Shown here: positions 33,070-44,717 of the stretch, piece after piece
Layout of the letters: every line of letters starts with the position of its first letter
Numbering within the stretch: the first letter of the stretch is position 1
NCBI GenBank assembly: GCA_963678675.1
Contig: OY783198.1
Coordinates: 6,019,001 to 6,083,000 of the forward strand
Origin: Xiphydria camelus
Lineage: Eukaryota > Arthropoda > Insecta > Hymenoptera > Xiphydriidae
Reading direction: 5' to 3'
Length of the DNA stretch: 64,000 bases
Position numbers and translations under genes: made by a program
The notes under the pieces: generated by a model
Databases searched by the model: none
Told to the model about the DNA's origin: nothing
Seen by the model: the letters and a program-made list of their open reading frames with translations, nothing else

Positions 33070-35490
33070 TGATAACTCTGTACTCGTTTGATTGTTAATT
33101 TGCTCCATCCTACTTGATCACTCATGTGCACGAGCTAACCTACGAGAATATTATGTACAGGGCTCTTCACTTGGTCATATTTTTTCAGTCAAGTCGGTAG
33201 AAAGTTAATTTTTATTTGTAAGTCATTTGAAGTCACATTATTTTTAAGATTTTGTTACTCGATTCGTCGACTAATTTTACGATTACTTCCTACCGCTAAA
33301 ACGCTGCAACAATTCGTATGAATTCTCGTGGTACGTGTTTTTTTCGTCGTATGAAAGAAGATTTATTACGGCGTTTGTTCGTTAAAGAGCGATTTGACTT
33401 GTTATCCTCCATACCTCGCAATTTCGACGTGTTCTTTCGCTTATAAATCTCAATTATTTTCTTTCGACATTATTTCTCCAAAATTTTACCGAATTCATCG
33501 CAAACTCTATATTTCCTTTCACAATGCTCAAACGACGAAAGATTGGTCATTTTCTCGTCATTTCTCTTCAAATAAGGAGTCATCAGTACCCACTATTTTT
33601 TAACATCTAACTAGACGGCAGACCTGTGCATACAACGAGTGTCAATCGATCGGTAAAAGGTATAAGATTCATCGCGTTTCGCAGTTTCACTTGAACAGAG
33701 AAAAGCTTCTCCAAAGAAATCAACACTCTCTCTCGAAATGGCCATTGAGAAAAATATCCCCACGGCCGGACTACTTGCCCCGATCGTCTCCGTGGCTCGA
33801 ACCGGAAGCGACGAGCTCGATCGCGACTACATTACTTTCCCCGTCGTTTTTCCGCCGCCCGGAGGGGTTCCATGCATACGATAGCAGCCCTCGAGCCGTC
33901 GGATCGACGGCCGCCAGTTACGGCGGAGGAGGTACAGGAGCGCGCGACTCCGGGGGCCCGGGACACACGAGGCTCGCCGACTGTGTATACAAGCCATTCT
34001 GTATGCAGCCTGTTGTCAGAGGGAAAGGAGCTCCCTCTAACTTTTGCAATATTCTCGAGTCTTCCTGCTCTTTGCAGAATCACCCAACCCCTTCACCCCG
34101 TTTCGCCTCCCCCGCGTTTTTTCCCCTCGCGTTTCTCTATCGCCCGCTCCGGCTCGCTCCGCTCCCACCCTCGCCCTCCTTCTCTCGCGCGGCGCACGTG
34201 CGAACGCGCGTACACTCTCGGTGTGTACAGGGGTTACACTCGGCCGCGCGTTGTGTCGGTAATGCCCCTCGAGCGCCGCGACGTACGGCCCGCGTGTATA
34301 CACGGAAGATGCAGACGCGGCGGGCGCTTCGAAGAGGAAGAGGGGAAAATAAATGCCTGTGGAACAAAACTGGAAGAGTCCTCGATCCCTCGAGGCTTCT
34401 CGCGTCGCCGCCGCGTGTACTATCCGTCCGAGGGGTCGAGAGGTGAGGGTATGTTTTTTTTTCCATCGCACACGCAACTTCCCTCTCCCTCTTTGTCTCT
34501 CCGAATCGCCTCATCGGATCTTCGCATCGCCCTCTCTCGCTCTCGGGTCTCTCTTCCTTTGTTCGCTCGCCACGCGCGCGACCCGAGAAAACCGCTTTTC
34601 CACGTGAAAAAGAGGACCGCGCCACGCATGCGCATCGGTACTGCGTATACGCGTACCTACTCGAGAGCATTCCCAGAGGGGAAACGAGAAGGGGGTGAGC
34701 GCGGTCGCGGCTGAGAGAGTCCTGCAGGTTGCCGGGTCTGATTCATCAATCAGTTCGGCCGCGGAAGAGAAACGATTGAGTCTCGGGGCTAATATTGTTT
34801 ACTCGCCTTTCCGTGAACTAAGTAACGCGCGCGCGCGCCGCCCGCGGGGTACATGGAAGATCCATTAATCATAATCGCATTCCGATTCAACTTGGCTGCT
34901 GCTGCCGCCGCGGCTATGGAGAAGGTAGGGTGGCGGGTCGCGTCGGGGGTGGGGTGAAAACGCGCGTCGCGGAAGGGAGAGAGCGCGGGGGGTTGCGCGC
35001 ACTTTTGTGCGCGCGTGTGTGCGAAAGAGAAAGAGAAAGAGAGAGAGAGAGAGAGAGTCAGTGAGGGGGAGGGTGGCGAAGGAAACTCGGTTTGGCAGGA
35101 CCGTAAGGGGGATTTGTCATCCGAACGTGACACGCGAAAAACCACCCCTCTCCTACCTCCGTATATATATAAATATATACATATACGCTAATGCTCTCGC
35201 GAACGTTCCTCCCGGAGAGGAAACTCTTATGTGACGCGGGTCGAGGTGGGGTAACGAGGTACCCCGACGATAATAGGACCGGTCTTTTAACGATCGCGAA
35301 GCCCACGGCGAGAGGGGAAGGAGTTAAGGGAGAGGAAGGAGAGCGGGAAGGAGGCAGAAAAATGCCGATTCGTCGCGGATATGGTTATGTAGTGTAGATC
35401 GATACTCCTTTTCTTATAAGTACCTCGACGGTGATGCGGTAAAAATTGTTAGTTTTCTCTCCGTGCATTTATTTTGTTAAATTTATTACT
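33070..35490. other. No gene seen; AT-rich then CpG-rich DNA
   Basis: 33,070-33,680 is AT-rich and not obviously repetitive. 33,700-34,750 is CpG-rich with overlapping open frames up to 280 codons that have no recognisable domain. The GA tract at 35029 is listed separately. Confidence 0.45.
35029..35058. repeat. (GA)n microsatellite
   Basis: AAAGAGAAAGA followed by pure GA repeats. Confidence 0.9.
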
Positions 35491-35679
35491 TTCTGGTTGG
35501 AATAACTAAACGTTTGACTGGAATAACTTGAAAGTAGATAACTATATCTAGTTATCTACTTTATATTACTATATCTAGTTGTCTACTTGTATTGATTATC
35601 ATCAATATTTTAACTACAATAACTAAACGCGTTCAACTAGATGTGTTTTGTCATTTTAACTTAATTATTTCTCTCAGTG
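35491..35679. mobile_element. MITE family B, copy 2 (rearranged)
   Basis: Contains the B blocks GGTTGGAATAACTAAACG, CTACAATAACTAAACGCG and CTAGATGTGTTTTGTCATTT and ends TTTCTCTCAGTG. The middle has a duplicated palindrome (ACTATATCTAGTT twice). The left terminus is degraded. Right flank TG. Confidence 0.65.
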
Positions 35680-35980
35680 TGCGTTTCAGAACACCGATTA
35701 ACCTGGGCGACGCATGAGAGCCTCTACGTCGCTCATTTTTCTGTCCTCCTCGAAGTTTTCCAGTTCGAGTGCGCGACAGAGAAACTTCTATGCATTTCAA
35801 TCCTAGTTAATCGACATTCTTACTCGCGTGTCTCCTGTGTACCCCATCCGCGAAAACACTTGATATACGTTTATTCTGTACATGTCACGAACTAGTACCT
35901 GTCAAGTACTACCTGCTATACATCCCTAGCCCTATTTATAAAATGTCTAGAGGTATTTGCCTGCAACGTGCACAGGCGTA

Positions 35981-36948
35981 CACTGTTAGAGAAGTTTCTA
36001 TTAGGAAATCACAATAAACGTAATGGAAGCATTTTTACAAACACGAGTGTACATTGAAACTAATGCATAATGGTGTTAGGAATTCCAAAATCGTTGTATT
36101 TTAAAATCACAATACTTTGTGTGGAAAAGTAGAAGCGCTCTCTCTTCGGTACTGTGAAATTCGAAAGATAAGGTGTTGTGAAATCACAATACACTGCTAA
36201 CTCAGCCTAAAAATGGAACGCACGCAGTGACTTTACACTGCTACCTCTACCGACCCGCCTAGTGGTGTCGGTTTTTTTTTCATACCCTACCCCGGGACTC
36301 GAACCTGCGATCTTTAGGACGAGCTGCATCGCACTCTACCAATTGAGCCACCGACTCTTCAATATTGGTGTCGATCGACTCCAGTCATATATAGAAACCG
36401 AACATGACAGTGACTGCTCTCGAAGGTTCTTCTCATTAATTAAATTTTATAAAATAATTTGATACTTTCCTTTTCAAAACAGTAGCGATTATGATAATAT
36501 TAATCATTCATTATTTATGGAATAATTCGGTACAATTTGCACTGTTTGAAACATCATTATTATATCACACGTAGACGCAAATTGAACCGACGACGCTATT
36601 GAAACATCACAATGTATTGTGAATTCAAAAGAGACGTTTTAGGTTTTTTCCATGCATGTTTTAAAACCAAATATGGGTATTGTTTTTTTCAAACGCTGTT
36701 GTGAAATACCTACAAACACGATGTTAGAGGAATTCAGAGTGAACGTTGCCTATTTAAAGAGACAGTGATTAAATAAAAGTACGAGCTTTTTATTTCCTAA
36801 TGTGTGTTTGGAAATCAACACGAATTTGTGATTTAAAAAGTTTTGCAGTCAATTCAAAGTTTGCTTATTAAAATTAAGAATGTATTTTTCAATTCTCTAC
36901 ACATCCGTATAGCGTCATATTGTGAAATCAAAAACACTTCTAACTGTG
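35981..36948. mobile_element. Family Q: 0.97-kb TIR element with a tRNA retroposon inside
   Basis: The left end CACTGTTAGAGAAGTTTC continues to AAATCACAATAAACG; the right end, read inverted, is CACAGTTAGAAGTG continuing to TTTCACAATATGACG. TA precedes it (35979-35980) and occurs just after it. The interior carries several dispersed TGTGAAATCACAATA motifs but no coding frame. The tRNA-derived retroposon at 36271-36365 sits inside. Confidence 0.6.
36271..36365 (-). mobile_element. tRNA-derived retroposon (SINE-like tRNA pseudogene)
   Basis: Read on the minus strand, this has a Pol III A box (TGGCTCAATTGG, 36339-36350) and a perfect B box (GGTTCGAGTCC, 36295-36305) at tRNA-like spacing, followed by a 9-base A tail (36272-36280 as T on the + strand). 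The 8-bp direct repeat TGGTGTCG flanks it exactly (36263-36270 and 36366-36373), the mark of target-primed retroposition. It is not a functional tRNA: the acceptor strands do not pair, the T stem has mismatches and no normal anticodon stem forms. It could be the tRNA head of a truncated SINE or a retroposed tRNA-like transcript. It sits inside the larger family Q element and is therefore younger than it. Confidence 0.75.
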
Positions 36949-36949
36949 G

Positions 36950-38292
36950 TACAAAGTTACCTGTACTCAGCGGAAATTCGCTTACGAGAGAGTTAAACCG
37001 GACCCGCGCTCGTTCTCCCTCCTCTTCCGCACCCTCTCCTTCGGCGTCTTCCCACCCCTCCCGCGCTTCACCAATATCTCGCTCCGAGGGATTTATGCTT
37101 CGGCCGCGCGCGCGCCCGCTCTCGTGGTCGGCGAGTATGAGCGAACGAGTTTCGGGGGTTGTTTTACCTACCAACCTACACCAATTTGTTTTCGAGGACG
37201 CGGATACCCCTGAGCCCGTTGCCGAAGGGGCGGGGGCGGGCTATCTTTAACCAACTTCGGCTCCGCCGCCCCTCGAACTTTTTACCCCCCGACGCAAATT
37301 GACCAGCTTTCTGACGGGAGGGCGGCTCCTGCCCGCCGCCAGCCAACCCGCCCTTCGGATGTTTCGCTTTGCTTTATTTCGCGCGCGGGAGAGGAAGATG
37401 ATATCGCGGAGGACAATTTCGTCCTCGCGGCGCTTACCCGGCGGGGGTTTGCGGCTGCCGCGCGGGTATATATACGCTCCTAAGCGGATTTCCTCGGAAA
37501 TGATTGTAGCCGGAGTCGGATCTTCCTGTCTCCCAGGATCGCAGTCTTTCTTCTCGCGTTAGGAGGGGGTGGGCTCGCTGCGGATTTCCACACGCGGGAC
37601 GCCCCGCGCGCGCGTACGTGCGAAACTTCCCCGCGCGAGAGGCGGGAAGGGTGGATCGCTTGGAAGTGTAATGGATATTGGTGTAGCTACTGTCCTTTGT
37701 ATAAGAGAGAGGGAAAGAGAGAGAGGGGGGGGGAGGGAAAAGAAGACGAAGAGGAGGAAGCAGCAGCATTTATTAATTCGTTCTGAGAGGGTGCGAGACA
37801 GGGTGCGCGAGTATACGTACAAATATTAGAAATTTATATGAAACGCGAAAGAGAGAAACGAACGAATCTCGGTCTCATCGCGACAGAGCCCGTATATGGA
37901 CCGATAAAAATAACCGGCGGCGCGAGAGCCCGAGGGATTAATCGGCTTTATCGATAGATTTACGACCACGTGGGTTCTATCTATCCGGGGCAGCGGCCGC
38001 GGCGGCATCGGGAAAGGGGCGTTTCGGGAAATCTTGGGGTCGATCCGCCGACGGCTCTCTCCATTGAAGCGATCCACCACCGCCAGACGATAGGGTTCGA
38101 CCGCGTTGTACGAGAATTCCCGATGCCCTCCCCCCTCATCCACGTTTCTCATCCCCACGGGAGTCCCGCGAGCCTCGGCGAGAAAGCTCTGTGCGTGCAT
38201 CGCGACTCTGCTGCACCTTCTCATGCGTCGAGGATATTATGAGGTATCTCATCCGTGGTGAATTTCTCCATGTTTTAAACCCTACGCGTGGA
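36950..38292. other. No gene seen; CpG-rich unique DNA
   Basis: CpG-rich with a short GA/G-rich run near 37705-37740. No feature supported. Confidence 0.45.
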
Positions 38293-38344
38293 TATAGGGT
38301 GGAGTGGGGCGAATCGGATCATGGATACTTTTTTTTTAATTGGC

Positions 38345-38820
38345 CACCGAGAAAAATAACCTGGTCAATCTAATCGAAATCCTGAACACCATAACCAAAT
38401 CATTTGGTAAAATATAGTTCCTCCATCTGTGTCTGGTTAAATTAACCATTTTTCGGTTAGAATATATGCACGGAAAAAAAAAATTGTGGTAAATTTCGGG
38501 GCAAGGCCAATTTCTTATTACGATAATTACAATTTTAGTAAAAATTCTGGCAAAACTTGTAGAAGTTGGAAGGGTTTGCTGTAATTTTTACTAAAATTGT
38601 AATTATCGTAACAATAAATTGGCCTTGTCCCGCATTTAGCCACAAACTTTGTAGATGTTACAATCTATTTTTTCTTCCGTGTAGGAATGTAAGAATTACG
38701 CGAAACATGTAGTCAGAATAACTGAATATTTGGTTCCGCTTGCTGATATTTCGGTAAGAATAACTAAACTCGTTTAACCAGATGCGTTTTATCATTTTAA
38801 CCAAATTGTTTTTCTCAGTG
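38345..38820. mobile_element. MITE family B, copy 3, nested in J and carrying I
   Basis: Left end CACCGAGAAAAATAACCTGG, right end TTAACCAAATTGTTTTTCTCAGTG. Interior blocks TCTGGTTAAATTAACCATTT, GGTTAGAATA and AACTCGTTTAACCAGATGCG match the other B copies once the I element is removed. Confidence 0.85.
38469..38681. mobile_element. MITE family I, copy 1, nested in B
   Basis: A 213-bp fold-back: CACGGAAAAAAAAAATTG to TTTTTTCTTCCGTG. Arms include GGCAAGGCCAATTTCTTATT and AATAAATTGGCCTTGTCC and ACGATAATTACAATTTTAGT with its complement. It matches the I copy at 43178. It is the innermost and youngest of the three nested elements. Confidence 0.9.
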
Positions 38821-38969
38821 TGGTGAAAATGAGCAATTTGAGTGTTCAGCATTCGTACTGCTTTGTTGGACAGGAATGAAGTAACATTAATGACTGGAAT
38901 GCTCACTTTTTCACAGCGATTTAAGAAACACGTATCCGCGTGATCCGATTCACCTCGATTTACCCTATA

Positions 38970-40127
38970 CGCACCCCCCCCCCTCCCCCCCGCGAAACTG
39001 CGGCAAAATAATGAATCTCTGCCGCAGCGATGCAATTCCTCGAACTCCGGCGCGTAGGCACCTCTGAAACACCGACCCCTACTCTCGCCCGATTCTTATT
39101 GAGAAAAATGAATCTCCCACTTTTTTTCGCGATCTTACTTCGATGCGCTCTCCTCCACTGGTCCACCCGCCGCCTCTGCACCGCCGCTACGACTCCGCGC
39201 GGCCTCGTATCTGTTTCGTTACGACAGGGTCGATGGTCCTCCGGGGGATATCGATGCTGATACGTCGGTTTTCACCCTCGATCCTACGCGCGGTTTCTCC
39301 GCTTTCCGGGCAGGAAGCTTCACTTACATTTATCATGGCGTATAGGGATACACATACGCGCGGACACGCGTATTTACTATTGTTCGGCACCCACACCTGC
39401 GACTGCGGGAGGGGCGCGGTTTAGTTTCGATCTCGTTCGTTCCTCTCGGGGGTCCGCGCTCCATTACTCTCGCGATCCCGGGGATAAATATTATTAAGAC
39501 AAAAGATTCCGGCGTGCTCGTAAAATATGGAGGCCGCGAGGGCTTGGCGGGGGAGAAAGCGAGAGGGAGGGAGGACGAACGACGAAGGAGGTTTCGGCTG
39601 ATGGCGCGCGGTCGAAGCGGGGCGCGGTGATAAATTCGCATCCGTGACAATCTCGCTTTGCAGTCCTTTACGATAATGCCCTCCCCCCTTAATTATTTAC
39701 TACGAACTTCCCTCCGCACGCCGCCGAAAGAGGAGATCTGGCGTAAATCAGCAGCGCCGGGGCGCGAATGCGTCCTTTTCGCACCCCGAGTGCCTCCAGG
39801 AGCGCGCGCAGGTGGAGGGGTCGCTATCCCGAGGAAGGTGCCGACGAGCGGTGGCGGCGGCGGATGCGGTCAGTCTCGCTCGATGTACGGCGAGAGGCTC
39901 CCCGAGCAACCGTTAGGAAGGCCGGGGTTAATTGAGATCCGCGAACTACGTGCTAGCAATTCGCGCGCTCGAAAGTTTGGCATAATTATTGTCCGCGCGG
40001 CGGGTGACGCGCTAGGGCGGAGGAGAAATTTTCCACGGACTCGTCGGATGCGTGCGGTTTCATTGGCCGTTGGCAAGGGGGAGGGGATATAATCGAGAAT
40101 CGGGAGAATAATCTTTTCCTGTCGATA
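38970..40127. other. No gene seen; CpG-rich unique DNA
   Basis: C runs near 38975-38990, then CpG-rich sequence. A pyrimidine-poor TTTGCAG at 39656-39662 could be mistaken for an acceptor but lacks support. Confidence 0.4.
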
Positions 40128-40322
40128 TTGTAAAAAAAAAACGTTTATTAAATTTAATATAATTGCGCATGAAGCTTTTATCTAATGCACGATTATAAAA
40201 ATTTATATATTACGTTATGAAATTTGTAAGGGTACTGTCATAAGGGAATATATTAATTTTCATAATCTCGTATTGGAGAAAAGCTTGATGTAAAAGTATA
40301 TTAGAAATACAAATTTTTTTAA
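40128..40322. mobile_element. MITE family L, copy 2
   Basis: TGTAAAAAAAAAACGTTTAT on the left and AAATACAAATTTTTTTAACAGT on the right form inverted ends. Interior blocks TTAAATTTAATATAATTG and ATTAATTTTCATAATC match L copy 1 (the latter inverted). Confidence 0.65.
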
Positions 40323-42955
40323 CAGTCCACCGTTCTTTGCAAGCGATTATCTCCTCAGCTACGAACTATCGATCGATATCGACACGCAACATCTCGTAGA
40401 TCTGAACACGTTCTTCAAAAAAGCATTCCACAAATTTTACGAAAAAGCTCACGGATAATGAGATAATCGCCCGGAAAGTATATCGACTCGGCCCTAGCAA
40501 CGGTGGCAGGGAGCAGTACCTACCTACATCGCCGGGAAGTTGCCGCACCCCGTCTCTATATAGATTTGCGAACGTCTGCGCGGGGTTATAGAGCGGCGAT
40601 TGCGTAAGCTCGTTAAACCGGAGCGAGATCGCAGGAAAAAGCGCAACCCGCGCGTCGGGACCGCTAAGCAGGGTTAATCCGTCCGCGGAAAAGAAAAGCC
40701 CCGGGGAAAAAGGGTGGCGAAGTTGAGAACCGCCGTTGCCGCGCGATGGTGCGCGAGGGGCGAAGTTTCTCCGGCCTCTCCCCTCTCTCCCTCTCTCTTT
40801 CTCGACCCCTACATAATTCCGTACTTTAAGCTATTAGCAAAGTTCGCAGGGACACGCACGATTAAACAATTATTATTCGATTCCCGGTACGAGAGGCGTA
40901 ATATACCTCCGCTCGAGCGAGCGAGCCTCTCGCCGTGGAGCTTTGTAGCGCTCTCCACCCTTCGCGTCCGGGTGACGAGAGGGGCGGGGAGGAGTCCGGA
41001 TTCGACGCTGGAAACGATAAGAGATACCGTATCCCATTAAAAATGCCGTCGCCGTATTCTGCAGGTATAATTATGGAGAGGGGGTTTGAACGCCGCGATA
41101 CTCGCGTAGATATACGAAGTGTATCACGCGGTACATATGTATATACCTATCCGTGATCCGATAACGAACCATCCTCTACCGGAGACCCCTCCGTCCCTTC
41201 GATGAAAGATGGTTATTAAGGGTGCCTTCGCTCGTGCCGTTCAGTCGCTCTGCAGTACCTGTAGCTCCTCCGGCTACGGCACTACGTTAGGAATACAGCG
41301 TGATCTGTGCCATCGATCGCTCGTCGATTCTGTACAAGAATGCCTGTATAAATGAAAGTATAGTTATATCTTCGGTTACGATGAGGCTCTGGCATTCGAT
41401 ATAATAGATGCACTCGGGAATAACGAGACTGTGATAATAGCTGTAGAGAAGTATCGCAACGATCAATTGGGTTCGATGTAACCTTCTTTCGAAGATTACA
41501 CACTTCGTTTGATACGGAAACTCTGATATCAGTGCGAGTGCGAGGTGTACCAGCAGCGGTAACGAGATAATAATTATCGATAAAATGAACGACACACCTC
41601 GTCATACGTGTGCATACGTCGATCGTACAGAGCTCTCTCGTTGCACAAATCCGATTAACGTCGTCCCGCCCGCCGTTTCATATTTTCCCGCTACCATTTC
41701 ATATATATATATATATATTTATCTCCCGCACTTTCCGGCACACCCTTCCGCGCAAAGGAACGAGATTCAAATCGGCAATCCATTTGTCAGCGCAGCCACC
41801 GCCGCGCACGACGCGGCGGCGCTCTAAAAAATTCTCGCGCGAGCCAAATGTAATTCAACCCCCCACCCTCTCTCTCTCCGACTCTTAATCGCTTTACCGC
41901 ATTCGCGAGGAATTTCACCGGTCCGCGCGTCACGGCCGCGCGCCGAAAAACGCGCGGAGCGCGCGAGAGCCCCGGAACACTATACCCGTCCGCGCGCGGA
42001 ATGCCCGAAATGCTCCGGCGGGATGCTGAGCGAAAGCCTCGGGAAAAGTCTCTACATCTGTTTCGGTTATAAATTACGGCGGCGCGGTATTTCGGACACG
42101 CCTTTAATAACGCGCCGGCGGTGCTCGCCTCACCCTCGCGCTACCCCTCCGGGCGATGGGGCAACAACCGCCGCCCTCGCGCCCGGCAGACGCGAGATAT
42201 CCTAGAAACGCGCGAGAAATGCCGGGCCTGCAGGAGCGGCTCTAGGCAATATAGCGCGATAACTCGTTGACTGATGGGTCTTAAGTGCCATTGGCCTTAG
42301 GTGATGAGCTTTTCCGTGGGAGGGGGGAAGGGCGAGAGGCCGAAGGGAGCGGAAAAGAACGGGCAGTCTCGCTCGCTCGCTCGCCCTCGCGAAGACTTGT
42401 TTCCCCCGCAAGAAGAGGTAGTGGTTTTTGCGCGAGCGAACACCAGCCGGATGGAATAGCTTCCTCCGCGGGGGTTAATGGGAAAGTTAAACACTTCGAA
42501 ACCATAAAGAGAATTGAAGATTCGAATACCGCGCGCGGGGCGGTAAAACGAGCGGGCGTCTTTCGCCTCCTTCTCATTCCCGTACCCTCACGCGCGCGCC
42601 TCCCCGCGCGAGTTTACAGTTTTAGGGGTTTTAGGGGTTTATGGGCGCGGAAATACGTGACGCGACTAGGTCCATTGATTTTCGCTCGGCAGCGCGGCGA
42701 CTCGACGCTCCCGGTTTCGCAGGCTCGCGTTCCTCGGTCCCTTCGTCCCTCCGTTTCTCGTTATTTTTGCTCCTCTACGGTAGGATACTGTTTTTTTTTC
42801 CATATCGTAGTAGGTCAATTCGAATACATATATGGTAACACTCTCTAGATTTTGTATATCTTTGACTACACGAGAAGCAATTCATTCTAAGGTTACGTTG
42901 CATGGGTTGATTTGTATACTCCTCGATTTTTATCGAAGCGTATAATCGATAGCTA
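40323..42955. other. No gene seen; CpG-rich unique DNA
   Basis: Contains a (TA)n run at 41700-41718 and a short telomere-like GTTTTAGGGGTTTTAGGGG at 42619-42637. I see no exon or RNA gene. Confidence 0.45.
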
Positions 42956-43470
42956 CACGGAGAAAAAAAATGTTTCAAAATGTAGGAATTAATCCCAGAA
43001 AGAGTATAGGGGGAAAAACTCAAGGCAAGAAATGTAGCGATGGGACAGTTATGTGAATTCGGTGAAATACTATACTGTAATAAAAGACTTACATTTTACA
43101 TCTGACATACGTACATTTTATACAGCATGGTATTTACACGAATTCATGACTACGCTATCACTAGATTTTTGTACTTGCACGGAAAAAAATAAATCGCAGC
43201 ATTAACAAAATTTGTGGTAAATTTCGGGACAAGGCCAATTTATTGTCACGATCGTTACAATTTCAGAAAAATTATAGTAAAACTTGCAGAAATTGCACAA
43301 GCACTTCTGTAATTTTCACTAAAATTTGAGTCATTGTAACAATAAACTCGCCTTGTCCCGAAATTTACCACAAACTTTGTCGAGATGCTACAATTTATTT
43401 TTTCTCCGCGTGGAGTTCCCCTTCCTACCCCTTCCTTTCAAGGATTGATCGCTACATCCTGAAACACGTC
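42956..43470. mobile_element. MITE family E, copy 3, carrying I
   Basis: Left end CACGGAGAAAAAAAATGTTT follows a TA. The left interior has TTTCAAAATGTAGGAATTAA and GAATTCGGTGAAATAC. After the I insertion the E sequence resumes with GGAGTTCCCC and GATTGATCGCTACATCCTGA, matching the right end of other E copies. The right terminus is degraded, so the end is approximate. Confidence 0.75.
43178..43410. mobile_element. MITE family I, copy 2, nested in E
   Basis: A 233-bp fold-back, CACGGAAAAAAATAAATCG to TTTTTTCTCCGCG, with TG on both sides (43176-43177, 43411-43412). Arms include AATTTCGGGACAAGGCCAAT and GCCTTGTCCCGAAATTTACC. Uninterrupted E copies have a single ACCTGGAG here, so the TG duplication can be read by comparison. 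Confidence 0.9.
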
Positions 43471-44717
43471 ATTGTATAATTCATCCTCCATCGACATCCC
43501 TGATCTCAAAACACACCACCCCGCCGACACCCTTCCGGAATCTTCGCACCTCTCTCTTTCAACCTTCGAACCGGCCTCCCCTCGTTCCTCCCCAGCGGTC
43601 GCGCGCCGGTGACTCTCGGCACACCTCTCGTCCACCCCTCCGTCGCGGCCCACGGATACGCCACGCAACTTCGCGCCTCGCCTCTGTACTCGCGCGCCCG
43701 GCTCGAGCGCGAACGACCCTCGAGTCGCCGGGGGTTAGCGTGGGTTCCCGCTGACACGACACGTTCAACCGAGTCGAAGGGAATTGATAGCTAGTCTGAC
43801 GGGGGGGTCGGTCTGCTCGGCCGACCGAGTTAGGCGCGCGGGGTGTATCGAAAAAGGGCCGAAACCCCAAAATCCAAGGGCTGACGGTCGATGGACGGGA
43901 TTGGCGCGAAGGGTTGCGGCGGTCGGTCCTCTCCCTCGCCCTTCCGCCGTCGCGCCGCCGCGGAGGCACCCCCGAAAACCCGGGAGCTTGGGGTGGCGTT
44001 ATCTGGTTAACACATGGTCAGTCGTACGAAAAGACGGGCGGCCGTTTGCGCTGTGTCAAATGGCGAGAGAAACGGGCTGATACCGTTGTCGCGCTCGTTC
44101 GCTCGCGGTGATATAGCGCGCGCGCGCGCGCGCGAAGAAATCCGACGATTTCCGCGACGGCGAAACAAACCGGGGGCGCGCGGGGATTGGCTATTTGTCG
44201 ACGCGCGGCTTTCCGTTAACCTCGTTTCCTCGCGCGCGCGCGCCGATGTGGTATATCAATGTCTCCTCTCCGCTTTCTCGTCTCTTTTCGCCGCGCGATT
44301 GATGGGTATATGTGTAAGGGTATACATGTATATTCGTCTCTCATTCCCTCGCTCTCCGAGAGGCTCGATCCGAATTCGACCCCCCCCCTCTCTCTCTCTC
44401 TCTTTGTCCGTCGCCGCTCCGTCGCATTATATATCCGACGTCTACTCTCATTTCTCTTCTTCCCGCGGCGGGGTAGATCTACGCGTCTTCCAGCGGCGGG
44501 TCGGTCCGGCTTCGACGATGACCTCGGGGACGCTCTCGATTCGAACATGATTCGTTATGCGACGCGACGCGCCGCTGACGGTAATGGTGCGCGGGTGCGA
44601 GTGGGAATGAGAAATTGCCCGGCGGAGATGAATTAACGAGGGAGAGATGGACCGCGAGATGTGATTGGCGAGGAGATGGATCGTAAGGGTGCAGTATGGA
44701 GCGGACGTTGCTGTGTA
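43471..44717. other. No gene seen; CpG-rich unique DNA
   Basis: CpG-rich with a CG run at 44117-44134 and a CT run near 44388-44403. Nothing supported. Confidence 0.45.

Larger units (their letters stand above)
38293..38969. mobile_element. Element J, copy 1, outer shell of a three-level nest
   Basis: The ends are inverted repeats of the form TATAGGGTRRA(G/T)...GTGAATCGGATCA; the right end reads TGATCCGATTCACCTCGA then TACCCTATA. The inner J sequence on the right (GAATGAAGTAACATTAATGA, CAGCGATTTAAGAAA) matches the uninterrupted J copy at 62735. A family B element splits J, and a family I element splits that B. Confidence 0.8.

Noticed and set aside
33872..34714. 280-codon open frame, the longest in the window, on the + strand
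   Set aside because: It is Arg/Ser/Pro-rich, overlaps other long frames on both strands, and shows no domain or splice context. CpG-rich DNA yields such frames because TAA/TAG/TGA are scarce.
36271..36365. Functional tRNA gene
   Set aside because: Acceptor and anticodon stems do not form; the A tail and target duplication show a retroposed copy.
41050..41075. TATTCTGCAG|GTATAA as a second recursive splice site
   Set aside because: The pyrimidine tract is weak and interrupted and GTATAA is a weak donor match.
42619..42637. TTTTAGGGG repeat as interstitial telomere sequence
   Set aside because: Only two units and not the insect TTAGG repeat; likely chance.
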